Positions 18,972-27,897 of a DNA stretch of 64,000 nucleotides are shown piece by piece. A program made the position numbers and the translations under genes. The stretch covers positions 40,724-104,723 of the forward strand of contig DGBP01000020.1 of the NCBI GenBank assembly GCA_002384855.1, written 5' to 3'. Every line of letters begins with the position of its first letter. Within the stretch, counting starts at the first letter, position 1. Source of the stretch: Nocardioidaceae bacterium UBA4001. Lineage in GTDB: Bacteria; Actinomycetota; Actinomycetes; Propionibacteriales; Nocardioidaceae. The notes below the pieces were generated by a model. The model was not told the DNA's origin, made no database searches, and saw only the letters and a program-made list of their open reading frames with translations.

Positions 18972-19622
18972 ATGCGCGTCGTCATCGCCGGAGGTCACGG
19001 CCAGATCGCCCTGCTGCTCGAGGAGCGTCTCAGCGGGCGCGGCGACCAGCCGGTCGGCATCGTCCGCAACCCCGACCACGTGGCCGACCTCGAGCAGCGT
19101 GGGGCCGAAGGAGTGGTCCTCGACCTCGAGCAGGCGGGGGTCGAGGAGCTCGCCTCCGTGCTGGACGGCGCCGACGCGGTGGTCTTCGCCGCCGGGGGCG
19201 GACCCGGCTCGGGGACGGCGCGGAAGGAGACCGTGGACAAGAACGCCGCGATCCTGCTCGCCGACGCCGCTGAGCGGGCCGGCGTCCGTCGCTACCTGAT
19301 GGTGTCGTCGATGGGCACCGACCGGGCCGATCCCGACAGCGACGACGTGTTCCAGGTGTACCTCCGCGCCAAGGCGGCCGCCGATGCGGATCTGCGCTCG
19401 CGCGATCTCGACTGGACGATCGTCCAGCCGGGCCGGCTCACCGACGAGCCCGGGACCGGCCGGGTCAGCCTCGACCCCTCCGCGGAGCCCCGCGAGATCC
19501 CCCGTGCCGACGTCGCGCACGCCCTCGAGGCCGCGCTCGACCGGCCCGCCACCTACCGCAAACAGCTCACCCTGCTCAGCGGCCCCGACCCCGTCGAGGA
19601 AGCCTTCGTCGCCCTGCCCTGA
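18972..19622 (+). CDS. NAD(P)H-binding SDR-type protein (atypical short-chain dehydrogenase family)
   Basis: 216 aa. The Rossmann start MRVVIAGGHGQIALLL gives the GGxGxI dinucleotide motif. VVFAAGGGPGSG and a YLMVSSMGTD strand follow, and the later DWTIVQPGRLTDEPG motif is typical of NmrA/YwnB-like NAD(P)-binding proteins. The canonical Tyr-x-x-x-Lys of dehydrogenases is changed to VYLRAKAAAD, so it may still be catalytic. ATG 18972 has a GAGGAGAGG ribosome-binding site; a GTG 81 bp upstream in frame encodes only the tandem repeat. Substrate unknown. Confidence 0.83.
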   Translation: MRVVIAGGHGQIALLLEERLSGRGDQPVGIVRNPDHVADLEQRGAEGVVLDLEQAGVEELASVLDGADAVVFAAGGGPGSGTARKETVDKNAAILLADAAERAGVRRYLMVSSMGTDRADPDSDDVFQVYLRAKAAADADLRSRDLDWTIVQPGRLTDEPGTGRVSLDPSAEPREIPRADVAHALEAALDRPATYRKQLTLLSGPDPVEEAFVALP

Positions 19623-19742
19623 CGTGGAGGAAGCAGCTCCGGCGTGCGCCGGGTGAGACGCGGCCGGAGCCGGGGGCCAGCGGAAGCCTCAAGCGGCGTT
19701 CGCAGGCAGAGTGGCGGTCAGCGGCAGAGAAGACGCGGATGC

Positions 19743-19759
19743 CGCCAGCGACGCTGGCG
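19743..19759 (-). terminator. Small hairpin after leuS
   Basis: CGCCAGC-3 nt-GCTGGCG, a 7-bp stem about 40 bp past the leuS stop. No T run, so weak evidence. Confidence 0.3.
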
Positions 19760-19796
19760 CCCGGCGCAGGTTGCGCGGTCCCGACCCAGGAGCGGG

Positions 19797-22301
<2,505 letters not shown>

Positions 22302-22347
22302 CGCCTCGTCGTCTTCCTGTCGCTCGTCGTACCTGGGGGCCGGGCAC

Positions 22348-22373
22348 AAAAAAACCCCTCAGGCATGAGGGGT
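22348..22373 (-). terminator. Attenuator terminator in the leuS leader
   Basis: On the minus strand, ACCCCTCA-TGCC-TGAGGGGT forms a perfect 8-bp stem, and its last T runs into six more to give a T7 tract. It lies about 50 nt before the leuS start codon and inside the leader, where a terminator only makes sense as an attenuator. Confidence 0.85.
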
Positions 22374-22405
22374 AGCCGCGCTGTCGTGAAACCTGTCAGC
22401 GCGGC
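22374..22405 (-). promoter_or_regulatory. Pause-type stem in the leuS leader, overlapping the end of the leader peptide
   Basis: Minus-strand GCCGCGCTG (with further G/C upstream) pairs with CAGCGCGGC across a 13-nt loop. The 5' arm covers the last codons and the stop of the leader peptide, and the 3' arm directly abuts the terminator stem. A ribosome stalled at the Leu codons would cover the 5' arm. Confidence 0.65.
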
Positions 22406-22431
22406 CGGCTAAGAAGGAGGGTCCTCGGCAC
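22396..22431 (-). CDS. leuS leader peptide MPRTLLLSRPR with three tandem Leu codons
   Basis: GTG 22431 to TGA 22398-22396, 11 residues. Codons 5-7 are CTC CTT CTT, three consecutive leucines; two use CTT, which should be uncommon in so GC-rich a genome. A TAGGAT -10 box ends 6 nt before the GTG, the same leaderless layout seen at many genes here. The stop codon falls in the 5' arm of the stem that precedes the terminator. The arrangement is that of a ribosome-mediated attenuator sensing Leu-tRNA. An antiterminator partner for the 5' arm of the terminator was not clearly found. Conservation is untested. Confidence 0.7.
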   Translation of the reverse strand: MPRTLLLSRPR

Positions 22432-22437
22432 AGGCTC

Positions 22438-22443
22438 ATCCTA
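22438..22443 (-). promoter_or_regulatory. -10 box (TAGGAT) of the leuS leader transcript
   Basis: The minus-strand TAGGAT predicts a start of transcription at about 22431, exactly at the leader-peptide GTG. Confidence 0.55.
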
Positions 22444-22510
22444 CCCCAGCCTGCCGGGAGCGGCCCGGGCGTATCCGTGCGGGCGGACGACTCCGGCGAC
22501 GGTCGGTGGA

Positions 22511-22516
22511 TAGGGT
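22511..22516 (+). promoter_or_regulatory. -10 box (TAGGGT) for galE
   Basis: TAGGGT gives a leader of about 34 nt that includes the GGAAGG ribosome-binding site of galE. It is back-to-back with the leuS leader promoter. Confidence 0.45.
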
Positions 22517-22556
22517 CGGGGCGCAGCGACGGAGACAGAGACGGAAGGCCTGAACG

Positions 22557-23522
22557 ATGACGACATGGCTCGTGACCGGTGGTGCCGGCTACATCGGCGC
22601 CCACGTGGTGCGCGCGTTCTCCGAGCAGGGCATCGACGCGGTGGTCGTCGACGACCTGTCCAGCGGCCACGCGACGTTCGTCCCCGAGCAGGTGCCGTTC
22701 GTCGAGGGCACGATCCTCGACACCGACCTGGTGCGCCGCGCGCTGCGCGAGCACGACGTCAGGGGCGTGGTGCACCTCGCCGGGTTCAAGTACGCCGGGG
22801 TCTCGGTGGAGCAGCCGTTGCACACCTACGACCAGAACGTCACCGGCACGGTCAGCCTGCTCCGCGCCATGCAGGAGGAGGGCGTGACGAACATGGTGTT
22901 CTCCTCGAGCGCATCGGTCTACGGCACCCCCGATGTGGACCAGGTCACCGAGGACACCCGCCTCGCGCCGGAGTCGCCCTACGGGCGGTCGAAGCTGGTC
23001 GGCGAGTGGCTGATGGCCGACCAGGAGGTCGCGACGGGCCTGCGGCACACGTCGCTGCGCTACTTCAACGTGGTCGGCTCCGTCGACGACTCGATCTACG
23101 ACACCAGTCCCCACAACCTCTTCCCGCTCGTGTTCGAGGCGCTGGTGTCCGGTCGCTCACCGCGCATCAACGGCGACGACTACCCCACACCGGACGGCAC
23201 CTGCGTCCGCGACTACGTCCACGTCGCCGACCTGGCCCACTCCCACGTCGTGGCCGCACAGCGCCTCGAGGCCGGCGACCGGCTGGCCCGTGCCTACAAC
23301 CTCGGCAGCGGCGAGGGCAGCTCCGTGCACGAGATCATGGACGCCATGGCCCGGGTCACGGGGATCGGCTTCGTGCCGGAGATCGCCCCGCGCCGCCCGG
23401 GCGACCCGGCCCGGATCGTCGCCGACGGGGAGCTCGCCGCACGGGAGCTGGACTGGAAGATGCGCCACTCCCTCGACGACATGGTCGCCGGCGCCTGGTC
23501 CGCCCGGAAGAACGCCGGCTGA
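22557..23522 (+). CDS. galE: UDP-glucose 4-epimerase
   Basis: 321 aa extended-SDR protein. NAD motif VTGGAGYIG (5-13), VVVDDLSSGH, catalytic Ser in FSSSASVYG, and the YxxxK motif in SPYGRSKLVGEW. The substrate-side motif RYFNVVG and the C-terminal region match GalE enzymes that interconvert UDP-glucose and UDP-galactose for cell-envelope sugars. Start ATG 22557 with GGAAGG upstream. A small zinc-ribbon gene starts 5 bp after its stop and is likely translated from the same message. Other UDP-hexose substrates cannot be excluded. Confidence 0.9.
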   Translation: MTTWLVTGGAGYIGAHVVRAFSEQGIDAVVVDDLSSGHATFVPEQVPFVEGTILDTDLVRRALREHDVRGVVHLAGFKYAGVSVEQPLHTYDQNVTGTVSLLRAMQEEGVTNMVFSSSASVYGTPDVDQVTEDTRLAPESPYGRSKLVGEWLMADQEVATGLRHTSLRYFNVVGSVDDSIYDTSPHNLFPLVFEALVSGRSPRINGDDYPTPDGTCVRDYVHVADLAHSHVVAAQRLEAGDRLARAYNLGSGEGSSVHEIMDAMARVTGIGFVPEIAPRRPGDPARIVADGELAARELDWKMRHSLDDMVAGAWSARKNAG

Positions 23523-23527
23523 GCGCG

Positions 23528-23857
23528 ATGGCTCTCGAGACCGTCGCCTGCCCCGTCTGCGGGGGCGAGCAGCCGGCCCTCTCGCGCTACCCCGGCTACC
23601 TGTGCCGCGACTGCGTCGCGCGGGCGAGCACCGAGGACGGCCGCCGGCTGAGCCTGGTGAACACCAGCGCGAGCGGCGGCTTCGCGGCGAGGTACGCCGA
23701 CAGCGGCGAGCTGTGCGAGGAGGTCACGCTCACCCACGAGGTGTACGTCGACGGGGTGCGGTGCCACGCGGACGAGGGCCGGCTCGGCGGGATCGTCGTG
23801 CTGGCCCGGCCGGACCACGATGCCCCGAGCCAGGGCGACCCACCCGTCAGCCGATGA
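23528..23857 (+). CDS. Small zinc-ribbon protein of unknown function
   Basis: 109 aa. The N-terminus has CPVCGGEQ and 20 residues later CRDC, a typical four-cysteine zinc ribbon. A beta-rich segment follows (FAARYADSGELCEEV, VYVDGVRCHADEGRLGG) and the last 15 residues look disordered. It begins 5 bp after the galE stop with no clear ribosome-binding site of its own, suggesting translational coupling. Its 3' end overlaps the convergent next gene by 11 bp. No family was recognised. It could bind a nucleic acid or simply be a structural metal protein. Confidence 0.65.
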   Translation: MALETVACPVCGGEQPALSRYPGYLCRDCVARASTEDGRRLSLVNTSASGGFAARYADSGELCEEVTLTHEVYVDGVRCHADEGRLGGIVVLARPDHDAPSQGDPPVSR

Positions 23858-24293
23858 CGGGCAGGAGGCAGTCGACCTCGGTCGGCGCCCGGTAGATCTC
23901 CACGCACGGACGCGCGGGGTCGTGCACACCGAGCCGCCGGAGCTCGTCGAAGGCCGCCGCCACGTCACGGTGCACCCGGCGGTCGTCGCCGCGCAGCGCG
24001 AGCTCGAGGTAGGGACCGCCGACCAGCACGCCCATCCGCAGACCGAGCGAGTCCGGGTCGTCCTCGGCACGCATCGGCGTCGCCATCCGGTAGATCCGCT
24101 GCTCGGGAAGGACGATCGCCATCATCCGGCGGCCGCGGCGGGAGGTGAAGCGCGACTCGAACTCCGGCCAGCCGGCCTGGATCGCCTCCACGTCGAAGGA
24201 CACGTCGTGGTACATGATCGGCGTGTCCTCGCGGATCATCGCGCGTACCGCACCCAGGCCGCTGGTCGGCTGCTCCTCGCGTGTCCCCGTCAT
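23847..24293 (-). CDS. GyrI-like / AraC effector-binding-domain small protein (tentative)
   Basis: 148 aa. The order of strands, with MYHDVSFDVEAIQAGWPEF at the start, GPYLELALRG in the middle and CVEIYRAPTEVDCLLPVIG at the end, resembles stand-alone GyrI-like (SOUL/AraC effector-binding) proteins that bind small cationic ligands. It has no DNA-binding part. ATG 24293 was chosen because a TAGCGT box ends 7 nt upstream and the 79 upstream codons are Arg/Pro-rich noise. The 3' end overlaps the zinc-ribbon gene by 11 bp. Function unknown. Confidence 0.65.
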   Translation of the reverse strand: MTGTREEQPTSGLGAVRAMIREDTPIMYHDVSFDVEAIQAGWPEFESRFTSRRGRRMMAIVLPEQRIYRMATPMRAEDDPDSLGLRMGVLVGGPYLELALRGDDRRVHRDVAAAFDELRRLGVHDPARPCVEIYRAPTEVDCLLPVIG

Positions 24294-24300
24294 GGCGCGC

Positions 24301-24306
24301 ACGCTA
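24301..24306 (-). promoter_or_regulatory. -10 box (TAGCGT) for GyrI-like gene, leaderless
   Basis: The minus-strand TAGCGT ends 7 nt before ATG 24293, with no ribosome-binding site. Confidence 0.45.
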
Positions 24307-24382
24307 CGTCGCGGCTCCCCGGCGTGTCGAGAGGCCGGGCCCCGTTGGTCGCTCCGACGGAGCCCACCGGGGCGTACGGCGC

Positions 24383-24961
24383 CTAACGCGGTGTCGACCC
24401 GCTCGGCCGGAACGGGGCGCCGTGTCCCGGCACGACCACGCCGGCCAGCTGGAGGACCCGCTCCCTCTGCTCCCGGAGCAGCTCCCGGTCGGGCGCGTAC
24501 GGGTCGTCCGCCGGGCCTTCGGCCGACCACCAGAGGTGCGTGAGCGCGTGGACGTCCTCGGGGGTGCCGACCAAGGTCGTGATGTCCTGCGGCGTGTGGC
24601 CGGGCGTGGCCAGCAACCGCACGCTGGGCGCGAGGTGCACGCCGTCGGCATCGCGGGTCCTGATGACGTCACCCTCGAGGACCCACTGGAAGTCGTGCAC
24701 GGGCACCATGGGGAAGAGGGCGATGTTGACCGTGTGGTCCGGGTGGTGGTGGCTGATGACGATGTCGGTCACGTCCTCCGGCCGGACACCGAGCTCGCGC
24801 AACGGGCAGAGGATGAGATCGCGCGCTGCCACCATCCCGGGGTCCACGATGATGACCCGGTCGGCATCGCGGACCAGGCTGACCGTCCCCGCCACGTTGG
24901 GGCGCCGCGCGTAGCCCTCGACGAGGATGTCGAGCTGGGCGGTCCGTGCCAGGTTCGTCAT
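24383..24961 (-). CDS. Metallo-beta-lactamase-fold hydrolase (MBLAC1-like)
   Basis: 192 aa. The zinc motif HHHPDH is at 71-76 (HxHxDH), the next metal ligand is in LLATPGHTPQDI, and a C-terminal VVVPGHGAPF gives the last His. Size and spacing fit small single-domain MBL proteins of the MBLAC1 type (thioesterase or nuclease-like) rather than antibiotic lactamases. ATG 24961 is preceded by a TACCGT box at a 6-nt gap, suggesting a leaderless message. It is divergent from the stress-protein gene. Substrate unknown. Confidence 0.8.
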   Translation of the reverse strand: MTNLARTAQLDILVEGYARRPNVAGTVSLVRDADRVIIVDPGMVAARDLILCPLRELGVRPEDVTDIVISHHHPDHTVNIALFPMVPVHDFQWVLEGDVIRTRDADGVHLAPSVRLLATPGHTPQDITTLVGTPEDVHALTHLWWSAEGPADDPYAPDRELLREQRERVLQLAGVVVPGHGAPFRPSGSTPR

Positions 24962-24967
24962 CCGGTG

Positions 24968-24973
24968 ACGGTA
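24968..24973 (-). promoter_or_regulatory. -10 box (TACCGT) for MBL gene, leaderless
   Basis: The minus-strand TACCGT ends 6 nt before ATG 24961. Confidence 0.4.
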
Positions 24974-25035
24974 GCAGCGCACGGGTGAGCAGTGGCGACG
25001 CCCGCACCTGGTGCGATCGCCGGTCGGACGTTCGC

Positions 25036-25063
25036 TTGTGCGGCGTACCTCCTCGGTGACAAT
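25036..25063 (+). promoter_or_regulatory. Possible promoter TTGTGC-16-GACAAT for stress-protein gene
   Basis: -35 25036-25041, -10 25058-25063, then 6 nt to ATG 25070. The match to consensus is moderate. Confidence 0.35.
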
Positions 25064-25069
25064 GGAGAC

Positions 25070-25576
25070 ATGAGCAACCCGACCGGCATGTCCGCCTCCC
25101 GCGCCGCCCTGAGCTTGCAGTTCCCGCAGTCCCTGGGCGTGTACGACGACTACGCCGACGCGCAGCGGGCCGTGGACCACCTGGCCGACCACGGGTTCCC
25201 CGTCGAGAACTGCATGATCGTGGGCACCGACCTCAAGCAGGTCGAGCGGGTCACCGGGCGGCTGACGACCGGCCGGGTCGCCCTGGGCGGTGCCCTCTCC
25301 GGGCTCTGGCTCGGACTGTTCGTCGGGCTCATCTTCTCGCTCTTCGGCACCGGCGAGACCCTGCAGATCGTGCTCTCCACCGCGGTGTTCGGAGCGCTCT
25401 TCGGCCTGATCTGGGCCATGATCGGGTACGCCGCGACCCGCGGCCGCCGCGACTTCACCTCGATCCAGCAGGTCGTCGCGACGAAGTACGAGGTCCTCGT
25501 CGAGCACAAGCTCCTCGCCGAGGGCCGGGCCCTCCTCGAGCAGCTGCCGGGTGGACGGCCCAACCCCTTCGCCTGA
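25070..25576 (+). CDS. General-stress-protein-like membrane protein (YflT/GSP17M N-domain)
   Basis: 168 aa. Residues 20-65 fit the general stress protein 17M domain: GVYDDYADAQRAVDHLADHGFPVENCMIVGTDL. Two Gly-rich membrane helices follow at about 70-92 and 97-118, with a short cytosolic tail. Such proteins occur widely in actinobacteria, and their biochemical role is unknown. ATG 25070 lies 6 nt after a possible -10 box. The HATPase gene begins 31 bp downstream on the same strand, so they may share a transcript. Confidence 0.8.
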   Translation: MSNPTGMSASRAALSLQFPQSLGVYDDYADAQRAVDHLADHGFPVENCMIVGTDLKQVERVTGRLTTGRVALGGALSGLWLGLFVGLIFSLFGTGETLQIVLSTAVFGALFGLIWAMIGYAATRGRRDFTSIQQVVATKYEVLVEHKLLAEGRALLEQLPGGRPNPFA

Positions 25577-25607
25577 CGCGGGGAGGAGACAGGGCCGGGG
25601 AGGGACC

Positions 25608-26510
25608 GTGGAGGGGAGATCGGAGGCCTCGCGGGAGCGCCTGGCCGCGCACCCGACGAGCGTCGGTGCAGCGCGGCGCCTCGTGCGCGCGGCCACGGGG
25701 AGCGCGGTGCCCCTCGAGCTCGCGGAGACCGCCGAGCTGCTCGTGAGCGAGCTGGTCACCAACGCCGTGGTGCACGCCGGCACCCCCGTGGAGATCGCGG
25801 TGGCCCTGCTCGATGACCTCACTGTCATGGTCACGGTCAGCGACGGCAGCCCCCACGCCCCGGTCACACGGGACTACGCCGAGACCGCGAGCACGGGTCG
25901 CGGGCTCGTCCTGGTCCAGGAGCTCGCCGACCACTGGGGCGTCCAGGTGACCTCGGCCGGCAAGTCGGTCTGGTTCTGCCTCTCCCCCACTCGTCGGCAC
26001 GGCTCAGCCGTTCCTCAGAGTGCACCGGCCGCGCCCGGGACCATCGCGGACGACACCGTGACGGTCGAGCTGCGCGGGGTGCCGCTGGCGCTGCACGCCG
26101 CCTGGCAGGAGCGTGCAGCGGCCCTCCTGCGGGATTACCTCCTGCTCTCCCTCGAGGAGGACGACGGGACCGACCAGGTGTTGACCCACGCCGCCTGCAG
26201 CGACGCGGTGTCCCTGCTCGACGAGGCCCTCCCCCAGCCCGCGGATGCTCTCCCCGGCGCCTCCGACGGCCCGGCTGTCGTCGCCACGCCGTGCCTCACC
26301 GTGCCCAGGAAGTCGGTGGACCACTTCCGGCTCCTCGACGTGACCCTGGACCGGGCGCTGACGCTCGCGCGCTCCGACGAGACACTCGCCCCGCCGACCG
26401 ACCCGACGATGCAGCGGTTCCGCCGCTGGGTCTGCTCCGAGGTGCTCGCCCAGTCGCTGGGACGGCCGGCCACGCCGTGGGAGGAGGCCGGCAACGACGT
26501 ACCGGCCTGA
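25608..26510 (+). CDS. HATPase-domain protein, anti-sigma-factor-kinase type, with extra C-terminal domain
   Basis: 300 aa. Residues about 10-130 form a GHKL/RsbW-type ATPase: N-box ELVTNAVVHAG (catalytic Asn52), G1-like VSDGSPHAP, and G2 STGRGLVLVQELADHWG. This is the module of SpoIIAB/RsbW kinases and of many actinobacterial regulatory proteins. Residues 150-300 are an uncharacterised helical extension with conserved-looking acidic stretches. GTG 25608 follows GGGGAGGGACC. No cognate sigma factor or anti-anti-sigma factor is adjacent, so the partner is unknown. Confidence 0.8.
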   Translation: MEGRSEASRERLAAHPTSVGAARRLVRAATGSAVPLELAETAELLVSELVTNAVVHAGTPVEIAVALLDDLTVMVTVSDGSPHAPVTRDYAETASTGRGLVLVQELADHWGVQVTSAGKSVWFCLSPTRRHGSAVPQSAPAAPGTIADDTVTVELRGVPLALHAAWQERAAALLRDYLLLSLEEDDGTDQVLTHAACSDAVSLLDEALPQPADALPGASDGPAVVATPCLTVPRKSVDHFRLLDVTLDRALTLARSDETLAPPTDPTMQRFRRWVCSEVLAQSLGRPATPWEEAGNDVPA

Positions 26511-26642
26511 CCGGACCGGGGCTCGGCAGCCTCAGACCTCGGCACAACGCTGTCCGGATGTCCGCAGCGCACGCTGACTGCACCGGATGCGCGCGGTCTC
26601 GACCGGGGTCGGTCCAGCGCGCTGCAGGAAGGGCAGGGGCTT

Positions 26643-27473
26643 TCAGTAGGGCTCGCCGAGCGACGTACGCCCTGCGAGGCGGGCGTCTGCCGGAGCGACC
26701 TCGGTGACCGAGAGCAGTTCCTCGCGTCCGCCGGCTTCCTTGTCGATGGTGAGGACCAGCCCGACACCGTGGGCGTAGTACTTGTGCTCGAGCACGTCCG
26801 GTTCGAGCGGGGTGGTGTCGGCCGTCTGCAGGAGGTCGTCGTACTGTCCGGCGGGCACGCCGGCCCGCTGACCGAACGCCAGGACCTCGCCGTTGTCCTC
26901 GGCCTCGCCCTCGTAGTACTCCTGCCGGTAGGCCATGCCCACCTCGGGCGAGGCGGGCATGATCACCCCGGCTTGGGCGCCGTCGACACCGGCCTCGAAG
27001 GATCCCCCGCGCGTGGTGACCTCGCCGTCCTCGAACTCGGCGGTGTCCTCGCCGAGGTACCAGACCGTTCCGGCCGCGTCCTGGGCGTACCAGTCGAGGG
27101 TGTCCTCGATGACCTCCCCGTCGAGCGTGACGGTGTCGCGTACCACGCGAGCGGTGACGCCGTTGGCGATCCGGCGGGTCACCGAGGTGGCCGTGACGAC
27201 GACGCGGACGACGTCGCCGTCCTCGGTGGTCTCCCGGTAGGTCCAGCGGGTGCCCGGCTCGAGCGGGAACCAGGGGTTGGTCACCACGGCCGTGAACTCG
27301 GCCGGGTCGAGCTCGACCGGTTCGTCGGACTGCGGCAGACCCGTCACTGCCGGTCCGGCAGTGGGGGGCTGCCCGCTTGACCCATCGGCCGGCTTCGCCG
27401 CCTGATCCTCGGTGCCGCAACCGGTGAGCACGGCGAGGCAGCAGGTGGCGGCAACGACGGCGGGAGTACGCAT
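26643..27473 (-). CDS. Secreted lipoprotein of unknown function
   Basis: 276 aa. A signal peptide with lipobox LTGC (modified Cys at 19) follows MRTPAVVAATCCLAV. The mature part has a Thr/Pro-rich linker, then a beta-rich domain: NPWFPLEPGTRWTYRETTEDG, WYAQDAAGTVWYLGEDTAEFE, and a C-terminal ELLSVTEV. This W-rich all-beta pattern is common in exported proteins of unknown function. ATG 27473 was chosen for the signal peptide. It lies 13 bp after the PepSY gene and is probably in its operon, so it is likely controlled by the divergent two-component system. Confidence 0.72.
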   Translation of the reverse strand: MRTPAVVAATCCLAVLTGCGTEDQAAKPADGSSGQPPTAGPAVTGLPQSDEPVELDPAEFTAVVTNPWFPLEPGTRWTYRETTEDGDVVRVVVTATSVTRRIANGVTARVVRDTVTLDGEVIEDTLDWYAQDAAGTVWYLGEDTAEFEDGEVTTRGGSFEAGVDGAQAGVIMPASPEVGMAYRQEYYEGEAEDNGEVLAFGQRAGVPAGQYDDLLQTADTTPLEPDVLEHKYYAHGVGLVLTIDKEAGGREELLSVTEVAPADARLAGRTSLGEPY

Positions 27474-27486
27474 GAGTTGTCTCGGG

Positions 27487-27819
27487 TCAGTCGTCGTCCC
27501 CGCCCGACTCACCTTCTTGTTCGGTGCCGACGACCTGGAAGTCCTCGTCGAGCTGTACGTCGACCTGGGTGCCGTCGTCGAGGGTCACCTCGACCTCGTA
27601 CTTGCTCTCCTCGTCGTCGACCTCGGTGTCGGTGGCGGTGCCGCCGCCGGTTTCCTCGAGTGCCGCCTGCTCGGCCTGCTCGAGGTCAGCGGCGGGGATC
27701 GGTCGGTCCTGATCGTCGTCGCCGGACAGGGCGGCGGCGCCGCCGATCGTGCCGGCCGTGACCACGGCCGCTCCGGCGACGATCAGGGCGATGCGCTTGC
27801 GGGTCAGCTCCGGGCTCAT
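27487..27819 (-). CDS. PepSY-domain exported or membrane-anchored protein
   Basis: 110 aa. An N-terminal membrane segment at about 9-31 (Ala/Gly/Val-rich) is followed by a PepSY domain (IPAADLEQAEQAALEE, then YEVEVTLDDGTQVDVQLDEDF) and a very acidic tail of Glu/Gly/Asp. PepSY domains inhibit peptidases or sense envelope state and are often encoded next to two-component systems, as here. ATG 27819 lies 6 nt after a TAGCGT box, so it is probably leaderless. It is the first gene of the unit divergent from the response regulator. Confidence 0.85.
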   Translation of the reverse strand: MSPELTRKRIALIVAGAAVVTAGTIGGAAALSGDDDQDRPIPAADLEQAEQAALEETGGGTATDTEVDDEESKYEVEVTLDDGTQVDVQLDEDFQVVGTEQEGESGGDDD

Positions 27820-27825
27820 ACCGCC

Positions 27826-27831
27826 ACGCTA
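27826..27831 (-). promoter_or_regulatory. -10 box (TAGCGT) of the PepSY/lipoprotein operon, leaderless
   Basis: The minus-strand TAGCGT ends 6 nt before ATG 27819. It is placed symmetrically to the -10 of the divergent response-regulator gene about the operator centre. Confidence 0.55.
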
Positions 27832-27840
27832 CGTCGGCGA

Positions 27841-27877
27841 GATGAGGAGTCCATGAGTCTCTCATCCAACACTCATC
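27841..27877. promoter_or_regulatory. Mirror-symmetric four-half-site operator for the response regulator
   Basis: ATGAG at 27842 and 27853, CTCAT at 27861 and 27872: two direct repeats with an 11-bp step on each side, related by an exact dyad centred at 27859. OmpR-type regulators bind tandem half-sites one helical turn apart. The midpoint of the two divergent -10 boxes is 27858.5, so the operator is centred between the two promoters and overlaps both -35 regions. Confidence 0.7.
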
Positions 27878-27885
27878 TGCCTCCC

Positions 27886-27891
27886 TAGCAT
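27886..27891 (+). promoter_or_regulatory. -10 box (TAGCAT) of the response-regulator/histidine-kinase operon, leaderless
   Basis: TAGCAT ends 6 nt before GTG 27898. Confidence 0.55.
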
Positions 27892-27897
27892 GAGCGT

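Noticed and set aside
22366..22380. AGGGGTAGCCGCG on the plus strand, resembling a T-box sequence
   Set aside because: It points away from leuS, departs from the consensus, and is just the complement of the attenuator stems.
22359..22439. Alternative 26-codon leader ORF from ATG 22439 ending in the leuS terminator, including a TTA codon
   Set aside because: Its ATG lies inside the TAGGAT -10 box, so it would not be transcribed from that promoter; the GTG 22431 frame with three Leu codons fits better.
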